From Hymenobacter nitidus (GTDB lineage Bacteria; Bacteroidota; Bacteroidia; Cytophagales; Hymenobacteraceae): a stretch of DNA of 64,000 nt. Both the position numbers and the translations under genes were made by a program. Each line of letters begins with the position of its first letter. The stretch's first letter is position 1. The notes beneath the pieces are model-generated. The model did no database searches, was not told the DNA's origin, and saw only the letters and a list, made by a program, of their open reading frames with translations. This document shows, piece after piece, positions 53,792 to 62,680 of the stretch. The DNA lies in assembly GCF_020447315.1 (NCBI RefSeq), contig NZ_JAJADQ010000010.1, forward strand, positions 160,659 to 224,658, given 5' to 3'.

Positions 53792-54832
53792 ATGACCAAC
53801 AAACCTCTTCGCCTGAGCATCCTCGACCAGTCGCCGGTGCGGCAGGGCGGCACGGCTCGCCAAGCCATTCTGGAAACCATTGAGTTGGCCCAACTGGCTG
53901 ACCGGCTGGGCTATACCCGCTACTGGGTTTCGGAGCACCACAACACGCCTACCCTGGCCGGCTCGACGCCTGAAGTGCTGATAGCGCATCTGGCGGGCGT
54001 CACCGAGCACATCCGCGTGGGCTCGGGCGGCGTGATGCTGCCCCACTACAGTGCCCTGAAGGTGGCCGAAAATTTCCGCATGCTCGAAACCCTGTTTCCG
54101 GGTCGTATCGACTTGGGTATCGGCCGGGCCCCCGGCTCCGACCGGCTCACGGCCTCGGTGCTGAACCCCTCAAACACCTTCACCGAGTCCGACTTCATCG
54201 AGCAGCTCATGGACCTGAGCCGCTACCTGACCGACACCGTGGAGCCCGATGCCATTCAGGCCAAAGTGAAGGCTACGCCCCTAGCGGCCACCGTGCCCGA
54301 GCCCTGGATACTGAGTTCCAGTGGCCAGAGCGGCCTGTTTGCGGCCTATCTGGGCATGGCCTTTTCGTTTGCCCACTTCATCAACCCGGTGGGCGGGCCT
54401 CAGATGGTGAAGATGTACCAGGACCGTTTTAAGCCCTCAGTGCATTTGCAGGAGCCGCTGGCCAACGTGGCTATTTTTGTACTCTGCGCCGAAACCGAGG
54501 AAAAAGCCCACCAGCTGCACCAGTCCTTGGCCGTGCAAATGCTACGCCTGGAACGAGGCGAGCGGACCCCGATGCCGCCCTACGAAGAAATTAAAGATTA
54601 CCAATATTCGGAAGCTGAGCAGGAGCGCCTGGCCTACAACTGGCAGCGCATTATTAGCGGCACGCCCAGCCAGCTGAAGGCGCAGATAACTGAGTTGGCT
54701 CAGCAATACGGGGTTGAGGAGGTCGTGGCCGTTACCATCACCTACGATTTTGCCGACCGCCGCCGCTCCTACGAGCTGTTGGCTGAAGCATTTGCACTTA
54801 CCCCGGCTCCTACTGCCATGGCTATGCGCTGA
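53792..54832 (+). CDS. LLM-class flavin-dependent oxidoreductase
   Basis: A 346-residue luciferase-like monooxygenase-fold protein. Family opening LRLSILDQSPVRQGGTARQAI, then YWVSEHHNTPTLAGSTPEVLIAHLAG, GSGGVMLPHYSALKVAENFRMLETLFPGRIDLGIGRAPGSD; these are the blocks of the MsnO8/YhbW-type subgroup. It would use FMN or F420; the organism group makes FMN more likely. Substrate unknown. Followed by a hairpin terminator, so probably monocistronic. Confidence 0.9.
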   Translation: MTNKPLRLSILDQSPVRQGGTARQAILETIELAQLADRLGYTRYWVSEHHNTPTLAGSTPEVLIAHLAGVTEHIRVGSGGVMLPHYSALKVAENFRMLETLFPGRIDLGIGRAPGSDRLTASVLNPSNTFTESDFIEQLMDLSRYLTDTVEPDAIQAKVKATPLAATVPEPWILSSSGQSGLFAAYLGMAFSFAHFINPVGGPQMVKMYQDRFKPSVHLQEPLANVAIFVLCAETEEKAHQLHQSLAVQMLRLERGERTPMPPYEEIKDYQYSEAEQERLAYNWQRIISGTPSQLKAQITELAQQYGVEEVVAVTITYDFADRRRSYELLAEAFALTPAPTAMAMR

Positions 54833-54864
54833 TACATTTTTATATAGCCCGGCAAATTTATACG

Positions 54865-54895
54865 AAGCTTCGGATGGTTACATCCGGAGCTTTTT
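54865..54895 (+). terminator. Rho-independent terminator after the LLM oxidoreductase
   Basis: AAGCTTCGGAT and ATCCGGAGCTT pair with one mismatch around GGTTAC, followed by TTTTT; it begins 33 bp after the stop. Confidence 0.8.
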
Positions 54896-54896
54896 G

Positions 54897-54904
54897 TATT
54901 TTTG
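54897..54904 (+). promoter_or_regulatory. Bacteroidota-type -7 element before the ankyrin gene
   Basis: TATTTTTG fits TAnnTTTG and lies 34 bp upstream of the ATG. It directly follows the terminator of the previous gene. Confidence 0.55.
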
Positions 54905-54938
54905 CCACCCTCCCTTTACCCTGATTTCTCCTAACTCG

Positions 54939-55391
54939 ATGAAAAAGAGTTTTTTCCTGCTGGCTTTTCTCGTCAGCCTGGCTTCCGTGGCCTGCGCCCA
55001 GACGGCCAGCAAAGAGTTGTACACGGCCGTGGTAAAAAATAAGCCCGCGGATGCCGAAAACCTGCTGAAAGCCGGTGCCGACGCCAACGCTTCCATCGAG
55101 CTGGTACCCGGCTTTCCGACCACCTACCTCATCACGGCGGCTGGTAACGGCAACCTGGATCTGGTGAAAGCCCTGGTGAAATACAAGGCCCAGGTCAACA
55201 AGGCCGACGCTTTTAAGGGTACGGCCCTGATGGCGGCCGCCACAAAAGGCAACAAAGCCATTGTGGAGTTCCTGCTGGCCAGCGGCGCCGACACCAAAGC
55301 CAAAGACGACGACGGCAAAGACGCTCTGGCCCACGCCAAGGAAGGCGGCAACAAAGAAGTTATTGCCCTGATTGAGCAAAAGATGATTTAG
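54939..55391 (+). CDS. Secreted ankyrin-repeat protein
   Basis: A 150-residue protein with a signal peptide (KKSFFLLAFLVSLASVACAQ). The mature part consists of about four ankyrin repeats: KELYTAVVKNKPADAENLLKAGADANA, TYLITAAGNGNLDLVKALVKYKAQVNK, TALMAAATKGNKAIVEFLLASGADTKA, DALAHAKEGGNKEVIALIEQ. These bind other proteins. Small periplasmic ankyrin proteins are common and sometimes linked to catalase or oxidative stress, but nothing near here supports that. The start is fixed by the signal peptide and the -7 element. Confidence 0.85.
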   Translation: MKKSFFLLAFLVSLASVACAQTASKELYTAVVKNKPADAENLLKAGADANASIELVPGFPTTYLITAAGNGNLDLVKALVKYKAQVNKADAFKGTALMAAATKGNKAIVEFLLASGADTKAKDDDGKDALAHAKEGGNKEVIALIEQKMI

Positions 55392-55420
55392 ATTCTGGCC
55401 CAAGCGGCTGTGCTTACCGG

Positions 55421-55473
55421 CAATTCGCCCCGCCCCGGCACCCGAAAATTCGGGGCCGGGGCGGGGCGAATTG
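55421..55473. terminator. Long GC-rich inverted repeat after the ankyrin gene
   Basis: Perfect 19-bp arms (55421-55439 and 55455-55473) with a 15-nt loop, 30 bp after the stop codon. Very stable hairpin without a long T-tract. Confidence 0.7.
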
Positions 55474-55530
55474 CGTTTCCGGACGCTTTCTTTGCCCGAC
55501 CACAACCCCGCTAGCCCCGTACAAGCGCCT

Positions 55531-56592
55531 ATGTCTGCCCCTCAGCCCACTTCCGCTCCCACTGCTCTCACCCCGCCGCCCAGCCTGTTGGCCCGCCTCG
55601 GCATCGACTGGTTTCTGGGGGCCCTGCTGCTCGTGGTGAGCTTGGCATACCTGGCCCCCGGCATCGGCAGCAAGAGCAGCCCCGTGCCGTGGTCGGCCCT
55701 GACGACGGGCGGCGTCGCGGTTATCTTCTTTTTCTACGGGCTGCGCCTGAGCCTGGACAAGCTGCGGGCTGGCATGCGCAACTGGCGCCTGCACCTGGTT
55801 ACGCAAAGCGCCACGTTTGTGCTGTTTCCGCTGCTGGCCCTGGCGGTGCGGCCGTTTTTTCAGGGAGCTAAGGCCGAGGCGCTCTGGGCCAGCATCTTCT
55901 TCCTGGCCACGTTGCCGTCCACGGTTTCGACGTCGGTGGTCATGGTGTCTATTGCGCAGGGCAATATGCCGGCCGCTATCTTCAACGCCAGTATTTCCAG
56001 CCTGCTGGGCATCGTGCTTACGCCGTTGTGGGTGAATCTGGTGCTGCACACCGGTGCGGCGCAGGTAGGCCTGGGTGGCATGGCCGCCAGCCTGGGTGGA
56101 CAGGTGCTGCTGCCCGTGGCCCTGGGCATAGCCCTCAACTCCCGCTTCGGGGCCTGGGCCGAGGCGCACCGCCAGCAGCTGCGCATCTTCGACCAGCTCA
56201 TTATCCTGACCCTGGTGTACACCTCCTTCTGCGAGTCGTTTGCCGAAAACCTGTTCCAGGATTACCGCGCCGCCGATTTGCTGGGACTGGCAGCCGGCAT
56301 GGTAGCCCTGTTTCTGCTGATTTTCGGCCTGATTACCGTTATCAGCCGCCTGCTGGGCTTTTCCGACGAAGACCGGATTACGGCCGTATTCTGCGGTTCC
56401 AAAAAGTCATTGGTGCACGGCACGGTGCTGGCCAAGGTGCTTTTTGCCAACACCATTGCCTTGGGCACTCTGCTCCTGCCCCTGATGCTCTACCACGCCC
56501 TGCAAATCATGATGGCCAGCGTCATGGCTCAGGCGGTGGGCCGGCGCATGAAGACCCGGGAGTTGGCGGCTGCAGCCCCGGCGGCTCGTTAA
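55531..56592 (+). CDS. Bile acid:sodium symporter-like permease (SBF_like)
   Basis: A 353-residue membrane protein with about ten spans. Characteristic blocks: LGALLLVVSLAYLAPGIGSK, FFFYGLRLSLDKLRAGMRNW, LATLPSTVSTSVVMVSIAQGN (the crossover region) and VFCGSKKSLVHGTVLAKVLF near the end. These match the SBF-like branch that transports organic anions with sodium. The ATG at 55531 is chosen over an upstream start in the inverted-repeat region. Substrate unknown. Confidence 0.87.
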   Translation: MSAPQPTSAPTALTPPPSLLARLGIDWFLGALLLVVSLAYLAPGIGSKSSPVPWSALTTGGVAVIFFFYGLRLSLDKLRAGMRNWRLHLVTQSATFVLFPLLALAVRPFFQGAKAEALWASIFFLATLPSTVSTSVVMVSIAQGNMPAAIFNASISSLLGIVLTPLWVNLVLHTGAAQVGLGGMAASLGGQVLLPVALGIALNSRFGAWAEAHRQQLRIFDQLIILTLVYTSFCESFAENLFQDYRAADLLGLAAGMVALFLLIFGLITVISRLLGFSDEDRITAVFCGSKKSLVHGTVLAKVLFANTIALGTLLLPLMLYHALQIMMASVMAQAVGRRMKTRELAAAAPAAR

Positions 56593-56794
56593 GCTCGACA
56601 GCACGCATTTTTACCGCCTTGACGCTGAGGCCCAAATCTTTTGCGGACCCTAAACTTCGCGGTTAGGGCCGTTTAAATGCCCTTTTCTACCGTATACAAG
56701 CCTATCAAATCTACCAATCGGAATATTTTATCGTGTGATATGAACTATCAAATGATAAATATGATTGTGACCCTGAAAACATAAAACATCTACT

Positions 56795-57031
56795 ATGCTT
56801 ACGGTGCAGTTGGAAAATGCGGGTTTCTACAAAATCTCCTGGCCTACTCAGGTTGAAGCGGGCACTACCTTTATCCGGCCCGGCATGCGGGAATCGGTGC
56901 GCGTGTTCGTTCCCCAGGATTCCTCGGAAGTAGAGGTGTACGCCGGTGCCCTGCGTGAGGGTCGTCTGGTGTACCAGGGTCCCGCCAGCGCAGCTTCCCA
57001 GCTGGCTTTGCTGGCCCTGCCCAACAACTAG
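56795..57031 (+). CDS. Small hypothetical protein
   Basis: A 78-residue protein that reads as a small beta domain: LTVQLENAGFYKISWPTQV, FIRPGMRESVRVFVPQDSSEVEVYAG, GRLVYQGPASAASQL. No signal peptide, membrane segment or known motif. The upstream 202 bp (56593-56794) is strikingly AT-rich near 56710-56790, which may be its promoter. Codon use matches the neighbours. I do not recognise a family. Confidence 0.55.
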   Translation: MLTVQLENAGFYKISWPTQVEAGTTFIRPGMRESVRVFVPQDSSEVEVYAGALREGRLVYQGPASAASQLALLALPNN

Positions 57032-57201
57032 CCTGCTACCTGATTGCTCCACAAAAGTCCGTCGTGCCGCACACCGTGAGGCCTTTCACGTGCTGACGTT
57101 GAGCTGCTGATCAAACCAAGCCATACGGGACACTTCGTTTCTGCCGGACGCCCGGCAGGCCCCGAACGAATTTGCACTTGTCAGCCGCCCCAATAAAAAA
57201 A

Positions 57202-57229
57202 CAGCGCCGGAGGTTAGCCTTCGGCGCTG
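57202..57229 (-). terminator. Hairpin terminator after the dienelactone hydrolase gene
   Basis: CAGCGCCG (57202-57209) pairs with CGGCGCTG (57222-57229), with AGG/CCT pairing inside the loop. The minus strand continues into a T-run (plus-strand A7), as expected for a gene ending at 57263. Confidence 0.85.
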
Positions 57230-57262
57230 CTTTCGTGAATACGCTGTACTTAAAACACTGCT

Positions 57263-57967
57263 TTAGCGCAGCTTATCCTGAAAGAAGGCCAGCGTAAGAG
57301 CCCAGGCTTCCTGAGCCGCGGCGGCGTGGTAGCTAGGCCGCTCGTCGCAGTGGAAACCGTGGTCGGCGTAGGAAATGACAGTGTTGATGTAGGGTTTGCC
57401 GGTCGCATCCAGGGCCGCGGTTACGGTATCAATCTGCTCCTTGGGAATGTGCTTGTCCTGCCCACCCCAGAAAAACAGGTGGGGCGCGTGCAGCTCACTA
57501 GCCCGGCTGGCCAGGTGGTGGGTGCCCCCGCCGTAGTACGACACGCCCGCCGCCAGCGGCACCACCATGTTAGCCAGAAACGACACCCGCCCACCCAGGC
57601 AAAATCCGATACTGCCGATTTTTTCGGTCACGTTATCCTGAGCCCGGAACCAGTCGTAGCTGGCCTGCACATCGGCGGCCAGGCCCTCGGGCGTAATCAC
57701 CTGATAGTGCGGCAGGGCGCTGGCAAAATCGGAATACGGAATTTCCAGCCCCGGCGCGGCCGTGCGGTGAAACAGCTCGGGGGCAATAACCACGTAGCCC
57801 GCCTGGGCCAGCCGGTCGGCGACGCTGCGAATGTGGCCGTTTACGCCGAAGGCTTCCTGCAGCAGAATAATGCCGGGGTGCGGGCCTGCGGTGGTGGGAA
57901 ACGCGGTGTAGGCGTTGAGCTGGGTGGTATCGGGGGCAGTGAGGGTAACGGCGTTGGGGTAGCTCAT
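57263..57967 (-). CDS. Dienelactone hydrolase family protein
   Basis: A 234-residue alpha/beta hydrolase. Catalytic residues of the dienelactone hydrolase type are in place: Glu38 (LLQEAFG), Cys123 nucleophile (IGFCLGGRVS), Asp171 (WGGQDKHIP) and His203 (YADHGFH). The ATG at 57967 (MSYPNAVTLTAPD) is preferred to a longer frame up to 58033. Such enzymes hydrolyse lactones or carboxymethylene-butenolide-like esters, often in detoxification. No catechol pathway is nearby. Confidence 0.9.
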   Translation of the reverse strand: MSYPNAVTLTAPDTTQLNAYTAFPTTAGPHPGIILLQEAFGVNGHIRSVADRLAQAGYVVIAPELFHRTAAPGLEIPYSDFASALPHYQVITPEGLAADVQASYDWFRAQDNVTEKIGSIGFCLGGRVSFLANMVVPLAAGVSYYGGGTHHLASRASELHAPHLFFWGGQDKHIPKEQIDTVTAALDATGKPYINTVISYADHGFHCDERPSYHAAAAQEAWALTLAFFQDKLR

Positions 57968-58033
57968 GCGGGTTGTGGGGTTGGTAGTTGAGTTGCTAAA
58001 GCCCGCTCGGGCGTCTTTTGTTGCAGCCAGCAA

Positions 58034-58270
58034 CTACTCCCGCTTCCTTGTTCTTAAGGCCAGTTGCTGGTCAATGTCCAACGCTGCGGCTATGCACCAT
58101 GCGCGCATAGATTCGAGGCTGGTACCGGTTATTTCCACCACCGGCCCGTGCTCAGAAGTCAGCGTTGCCCGCAAGCAGCCGTTCGATGCTTCCTCTACCC
58201 TCCAGCTCCAACCCGGCGGAATCGGCTTATGGTCTTGGCCTGTTATCTTATCGGTTCCGTGGTTTTCCAT
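58034..58270 (-). CDS. Small hypothetical protein
   Basis: A 78-residue soluble protein. Its start is 1 bp from the stop of the GH63-like gene on the same strand, so the two are almost certainly cotranscribed. Sequence: a Pro/Trp-rich start (PIPPGWSWRVEEASNGCLRA), a beta stretch (ATLTSEHGPVVEITGTSLES) and a helix (MRAWCIAAALDIDQQLALRT). No known motif. Possibly an accessory of the glycosidase or of the hydrolase that follows 66 bp downstream, but nothing shows this directly. Confidence 0.6.
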   Translation of the reverse strand: MENHGTDKITGQDHKPIPPGWSWRVEEASNGCLRATLTSEHGPVVEITGTSLESMRAWCIAAALDIDQQLALRTRKRE

Positions 58271-58271
58271 C

Positions 58272-60896
58272 TTATCCCCGCATCTGCAGGAGCCGCACTA
58301 CCAAGCCAGTCCAGCCGGTTTGGTGGTTGGCGCCCATGCCGCGGCCGTTGTCGCCGTGGAAGTACTCGTGGAAGAGCAGGTTGTCCTTGAAGTGGGGGTC
58401 AGTTTGCAGCTTCTCGTCGGTACCGAAGGCGGGGCGGCGGCCGTCTTTGTCGCGCAGCAGCAGCCGGGTGAGGCGCCCGGCCAGGGCGGCGGCTACTTCC
58501 TGCAGGTTCAGGTACGTACCCGAGCCGGTGGGGTATTCCACCTTAAACTTGTCGCCGTAGTAGAAGTAAAACCGCTGCAACGACTCGATAATGAGGTAGT
58601 TAATCGGAAACCAGATGGGCCCGCGCCAGTTCGAGTTGCCCCCGAACATGCCCGATTCGGCCTCGCCCGGCACGTACTCCACCGTGAAGTCGGCCTCCTC
58701 GGTGCTGAACACGTAGGGGTGCTCCAGGTGGTGGCGCGACATGGCCCGGATGCCGTATTCCGACAGGAACTCCGTTTCGTCGAGCATGCGGGCCAGCAGA
58801 CGCTTGAGGCGGGAGCGGCGCAGCAGCCCCAGCAGGTGGCGCGCGCCCCGGCCCGGCTCTTCCCAGCGGCTCACCAGCTGGGCCAGGTGGGGCCGGTTGT
58901 CGAGCAGCCAGCGGGCCCGGGCCGTGAACTCGGGCATGGCATCCAGCAAATCCTGCTCCACCACTTCTACGGCAAACAGCGGAATCAAACCCACGATGGA
59001 GCGCACTTTGAGCTTGGTGCGCTCCTCGTCGGGGGTGTGCAGCACGTCGTAGTAGAAGCCGTCTTCCTCGTCCCAGAGGTTGAAGAGCCCGTCGCCGCCG
59101 CGGGTCATGGCGTCGGCAATGTAGAGGAAGTGCTCGAAGAACTTGCCGGCCATTTCCTGGTACACAGGGTTGGTTTTGGCTAGCTCCAGGGCAATGCGCA
59201 TCATGTTCAGGGCAAACATGGCCATCCAGCTCGTGCCGTCGCTCTGCTCGATGAAGCCGCCCGTAGGCAGCGGCGCGCTGCGGTCGAACACGCCGATGTT
59301 GTCGAGCCCCAGGAAGCCGCCCTCGAAGATATTCCGCTCGCTCTTGTCCTTGCGGTTTACCCACCAGGTGAAGTTCAGGGCCAGCTTGTGGAACACCGCC
59401 TCCAGAAACACCGTGTCGCCGCGGCCCTCGTTGAGCTTCTTATCCATCTTGTACACCCGCCACGTGGCCCAGGCATGCACCGGCGGGTTCACATCCGAGA
59501 GGTTCCACTCGTAAGCCGGCAGCTGCCCATTGGGGTGCATGTACCGGTCGCGGGTGAGCAGGCGCAGCTGTTCCTTGGCAAAGCCCGCATCGACCATAGC
59601 CAGCGGCACGCAGTGGAAAGCCAAATCCCAGGCCGCGTACCAGGGGTACTCCCACTTGTCGGGCATGGAGATGATGTCGGCGTTGTAGAGGTGGCGCCAG
59701 TGACGGTTGCGGCCCCGGGCGCGCTCGGCAGGCGGCGTGAGCACCGCCGGGTCGCCGGCCAGCCACTGAGTCACGTCGTAGTGGTAGAACTGCTTGCTCC
59801 AGAGCATTCCCGCAAACGCCTGCCGCTGCACGTTGCGGGCGTCGGCGTCGGGCAGGTTCTCCTGAATGCAGTTATAAAACTCGTCGGCATCCTGCTTGCG
59901 GGCCGCAAAGACGGCGTCGAAATCCTGGAACGGTGCCACCTGGACGGCCTGGCTCAGCCGCAGCCGCACCGTGCCCGATTGCCCCGGCTGCAGCAGCAGC
60001 TCGTACTGGGCCGCTACTTTGGTACCCTGCTGCTCCTCGTTGATGGCCGCCCGGTCACCATCCACCACGTAGTCGTTGATGCCGTCCTTGAAGTGGCGCC
60101 CTTCGGCGGGCAGGTCGTAGAGGCGCGGGCCGTTGGTTTCGTTCTCGCAAAACAGCAGCTCCGGCGCCTGGTCGCAGTAGAAGTGGTAGCGTCCCAGCAG
60201 CGGGTGCTCGGCCGCTACCACGCCGGGCGCGGTTTGGCGCAGCCCGGGCCGGGCCTCGTCGTAGCCCCAGCTCCAGGTGTTGCGAAACCAGAGCTGGGGC
60301 AGCACCTGCACCGGAGCCTTTTTGGAGCCGCGGTTGTGCACCGTTATCTGCACCAGAATGTCGTCGGGACCCGCCTTGGCATATTCCACGAACACGTCGA
60401 AGTAACGGTCCTTATTAAAGATACCCGTGTCGAGCAGCTCGTATTCGGGCTGCTGCCGGGTACGGCGGGCATTTTCCTTCACCAGCTTGCGGTACGGAAA
60501 CTCCCGCTGCGGATACTTGTAGAGCATGCGCATGTAGGAGTGCGTGGGCGTGCTGTCGAGGTAGTAGTACAGCTCCTTCACGTCCTCACCGTGGTTGCCC
60601 TGCCCGTTGGTGAGGCCAAAGAGCCGCTCCTTTAGAATACCGTCCTGCCCGTTCCAGAGGGCCACCGAAAAGCACAGCAGCTGCTGGTCGTCGGAAATGC
60701 CGCCGATGCCTTCCTCCCCCCAGCGGTAGGCTTTGCTGCGGGCCATATCGTGGCTGATGTAGTCCCAGGCGTTGCCGTCGGCGCTGTAGTCTTCGCGCAC
60801 CGTGCCCCACTGCCGCTCGGTGAGGTAGGGGCCGAACTTCTTCCAGGAAGCCTGTTGCGCGTTATGTTCCGCTAAGCGTAGTTGTTCCTGCGTCAT
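58272..60896 (-). CDS. GH63-like glycoside hydrolase (MGH1-like)
   Basis: An 874-residue cytoplasmic enzyme, no signal peptide, starting at the ATG at 60896. An N-terminal beta region is followed by an alpha/alpha-barrel catalytic domain (about 390-870). The barrel shows WEYPWYAAWDLAFHCVPLAM, the general-acid region, YEWNLSDVNPPVHAWA, FNLWDEEDGFYYD, and NSNWRGPIWFPINYLIIESL. The last part has LLFHEYFHGDNGRGMGANHQTGWTG. These are the blocks of GH63/MGH1-like alpha-glucosidases, which act on glucosylglycerate, mannosylglycerate or alpha-glucans. A link to trehalose metabolism at 22-27 kb is possible. Followed 1 bp later by the small 58034 gene. Confidence 0.9.
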   Translation of the reverse strand: MTQEQLRLAEHNAQQASWKKFGPYLTERQWGTVREDYSADGNAWDYISHDMARSKAYRWGEEGIGGISDDQQLLCFSVALWNGQDGILKERLFGLTNGQGNHGEDVKELYYYLDSTPTHSYMRMLYKYPQREFPYRKLVKENARRTRQQPEYELLDTGIFNKDRYFDVFVEYAKAGPDDILVQITVHNRGSKKAPVQVLPQLWFRNTWSWGYDEARPGLRQTAPGVVAAEHPLLGRYHFYCDQAPELLFCENETNGPRLYDLPAEGRHFKDGINDYVVDGDRAAINEEQQGTKVAAQYELLLQPGQSGTVRLRLSQAVQVAPFQDFDAVFAARKQDADEFYNCIQENLPDADARNVQRQAFAGMLWSKQFYHYDVTQWLAGDPAVLTPPAERARGRNRHWRHLYNADIISMPDKWEYPWYAAWDLAFHCVPLAMVDAGFAKEQLRLLTRDRYMHPNGQLPAYEWNLSDVNPPVHAWATWRVYKMDKKLNEGRGDTVFLEAVFHKLALNFTWWVNRKDKSERNIFEGGFLGLDNIGVFDRSAPLPTGGFIEQSDGTSWMAMFALNMMRIALELAKTNPVYQEMAGKFFEHFLYIADAMTRGGDGLFNLWDEEDGFYYDVLHTPDEERTKLKVRSIVGLIPLFAVEVVEQDLLDAMPEFTARARWLLDNRPHLAQLVSRWEEPGRGARHLLGLLRRSRLKRLLARMLDETEFLSEYGIRAMSRHHLEHPYVFSTEEADFTVEYVPGEAESGMFGGNSNWRGPIWFPINYLIIESLQRFYFYYGDKFKVEYPTGSGTYLNLQEVAAALAGRLTRLLLRDKDGRRPAFGTDEKLQTDPHFKDNLLFHEYFHGDNGRGMGANHQTGWTGLVVRLLQMRG

Positions 60897-61113
60897 AGTA
60901 ACTAGTGAGTCCCCTGAATATACCATGCCGCCGCCACATTGGGGAGCTGGGTCTTGGGGCCGGTAGTGGGCCCGGAAAGCGGGCCGAACACCCGGGCCAC
61001 ACGAATCGGGCCGAATGAAGTTCTCGCCTACTCCTTTTTCGCCGGTGGGGTTGCTACGGAGGAGGTACGAGGCGCGGGCAGTGGCTATCTTGGGAACCCG
61101 CTTCTCCCCTGTT

Positions 61114-61497
61114 ATGAAAATTGCCCCTGCTGCTTTCCTTTTTTCTCTGCTGGCCTTGCTCGGCGCCTGCGAATCGAAAAGCCACGTGCCTGCCACCCCT
61201 ACGACCCCGACCTTACCTCCCGCCTCAGCCCGGGAGCAGGAGCTGCTGCGGCAACAACGCACCTGCCGGCAAGGCCTCGCCCAGGCGCGGGCCGACGGCC
61301 AACAGGGCACGATGAAGTACTACTTCTGGGGCATTGGCATTCCTGGCAGTGTCGACAGCCTGAAACCAAAATATGGCATCATTCCCCACATTGCCGGCTG
61401 CTCCGTGGACCCCGAGGAAACGGCGCGCTGGGAGTGCTATAACAAAGTAATGGACAGCGTAATCGTGGCCCGATTCGGCACCAATGTCATTCCCTAA
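61114..61497 (+). CDS. Small lipoprotein
   Basis: A 127-residue protein from the ATG at 61114 with a lipoprotein signal (MKIAPAAFLFSLLALLGAC). A Pro/Thr linker (ATPTTPTLPPAS) is followed by a helix with QRTCRQGLAQARADGQQGTM and a compact domain with two more cysteines (IAGCSVDPEETARWECYNKVMDSVI), which may form disulfides. No family recognised. Divergent from the GH63-like gene across 217 bp; the frame stays open upstream to 61015 but the signal peptide fixes the start. Confidence 0.68.
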   Translation: MKIAPAAFLFSLLALLGACESKSHVPATPTTPTLPPASAREQELLRQQRTCRQGLAQARADGQQGTMKYYFWGIGIPGSVDSLKPKYGIIPHIAGCSVDPEETARWECYNKVMDSVIVARFGTNVIP

Positions 61498-61592
61498 AAG
61501 CAAATGAAGCCTATAAAGCGCCGGCAACTGGAAACGTTGATGCAGGACTTTATAAGCCGATAACCGAAATTTGGTCTACTCCCCAACAACAA

Positions 61593-61621
61593 CGAAGCCG
61601 CCCCTTCCGGGAGCGGCTTCG
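61593..61621. terminator. Hairpin between convergent lipoprotein and nuclease genes
   Basis: CGAAGCCGC (61593-61601) and GCGGCTTCG (61613-61621) form a 9-bp stem with an 11-nt loop. Probably a terminator for the minus-strand nuclease gene ending at 61644. Confidence 0.75.
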
Positions 61622-61643
61622 TGCGTAAAAGCACCGCGGCAGT

Positions 61644-62426
61644 TTAGATAAATACGGCGTTCAGCACGCCCGCCAGCCGGATACCGGCCTGCAGAAGGCG
61701 GTCTTCCACAGTGGGCAGGTGGCCCGGCACGTACTTATAGTCGAAAGTGGCATTCTCGGCCGTTTCGGCGTAGAGCTGCTGGCTGATGGAGTAGGACTCC
61801 CAGAGCCACTTGGTGATGTCGTCTTTCTGCCACTGCTGCACCTGCATGGGCGTGGGCTTATCCAGCACCAGGGTCAGCTCCGAGTAAGTCATGCCCTCGT
61901 AGTCGAGCAGGCCGCTGTCCCAGAGGCTGTGCAGGTTGGTGTCTTTGCCCTGGTATTTCACCGTAATGGCGTTGCCGCCCTTGTCCTCGGCCCGGCTCAC
62001 ATGCATGGGCTGGTGCACGTCGCCCACGATGTGGGCCACGAACTTCAGGGCCACCCGCTTCTGCTCCTTCGTCGATTTGGGGTCCTTCAGCTCCTTCAGG
62101 TTCTGGGTCAGGGCCAGGTAGGCGTTGGGCTCCTGCATGGCCGTCACCACGCCCGCGTACTCGGCGAAAGGCAGGCCCAGGGCGGTATTGATGAAGTGCC
62201 AGGGCGCCGTAGAGCTGTACTCGGGCGAGTAGCGCACCTCGTCGGCCCAGGTCGTAATCAGCGGGAAACGCTCGGTGCCCAGCAGCAGGGCAATCTGGTC
62301 CTTGGCTTTTTTGGTCAGGTGGTTTTCGGCAATCTTGCCCACTACCCGGTGCCCCTGCACCCCCCAGGCCATCAGGCTGAAGGGCAGAACACTAAAGCAC
62401 ACCAGGGCAACACACTTTTTCAACAT
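61644..62426 (-). CDS. S1/P1-type nuclease
   Basis: A secreted, zinc-dependent single-strand nuclease/3'-nucleotidase of 260 residues. The signal peptide ends so that Trp21 becomes the mature N-terminus, as the family requires. The other zinc ligands match in order and spacing: His26, Asp62 (WADEVR), His77 (WHFIN), His132, Asp136, His142 (HIVGDVHQPMH), His166 and Asp170 (LHSLWDSGLL). All nine ligands of the P1 type are present. The ATG at 62426 is chosen because it gives a short signal peptide; the frame upstream is open to 62477. Likely scavenges nucleotides or phosphate. Confidence 0.93.
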   Translation of the reverse strand: MLKKCVALVCFSVLPFSLMAWGVQGHRVVGKIAENHLTKKAKDQIALLLGTERFPLITTWADEVRYSPEYSSTAPWHFINTALGLPFAEYAGVVTAMQEPNAYLALTQNLKELKDPKSTKEQKRVALKFVAHIVGDVHQPMHVSRAEDKGGNAITVKYQGKDTNLHSLWDSGLLDYEGMTYSELTLVLDKPTPMQVQQWQKDDITKWLWESYSISQQLYAETAENATFDYKYVPGHLPTVEDRLLQAGIRLAGVLNAVFI

Positions 62427-62490
62427 AGAGGAAGAAGAGAAAGACGACAACGTCGTCGGACGGGAAATAGGCGGCAAGCGGAGTAAACCA

Positions 62491-62498
62491 CAAAAGTA
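62491..62498 (-). promoter_or_regulatory. Bacteroidota-type -7 element for the S1/P1 nuclease gene
   Basis: TACTTTTG on the minus strand fits TAnnTTTG exactly, 64 bp before the ATG. Confidence 0.6.
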
Positions 62499-62680
62499 GC
62501 ACGAAAGCCAGAACTTGCCCCAGCTGAGCCGTGCTCATTTCGGGCATTTACGTGGCATGCGTGCTGTATTGCGGCTTTCGGGGCCCGCGCCGCGCTTTTG
62601 CACGCCAGCCCTACCCCGAAAAGCCACCGGGCGCCAATAACCCGGAAGTAGCGCCCGGGTTGCACGCGCCGGGCCGGTAC

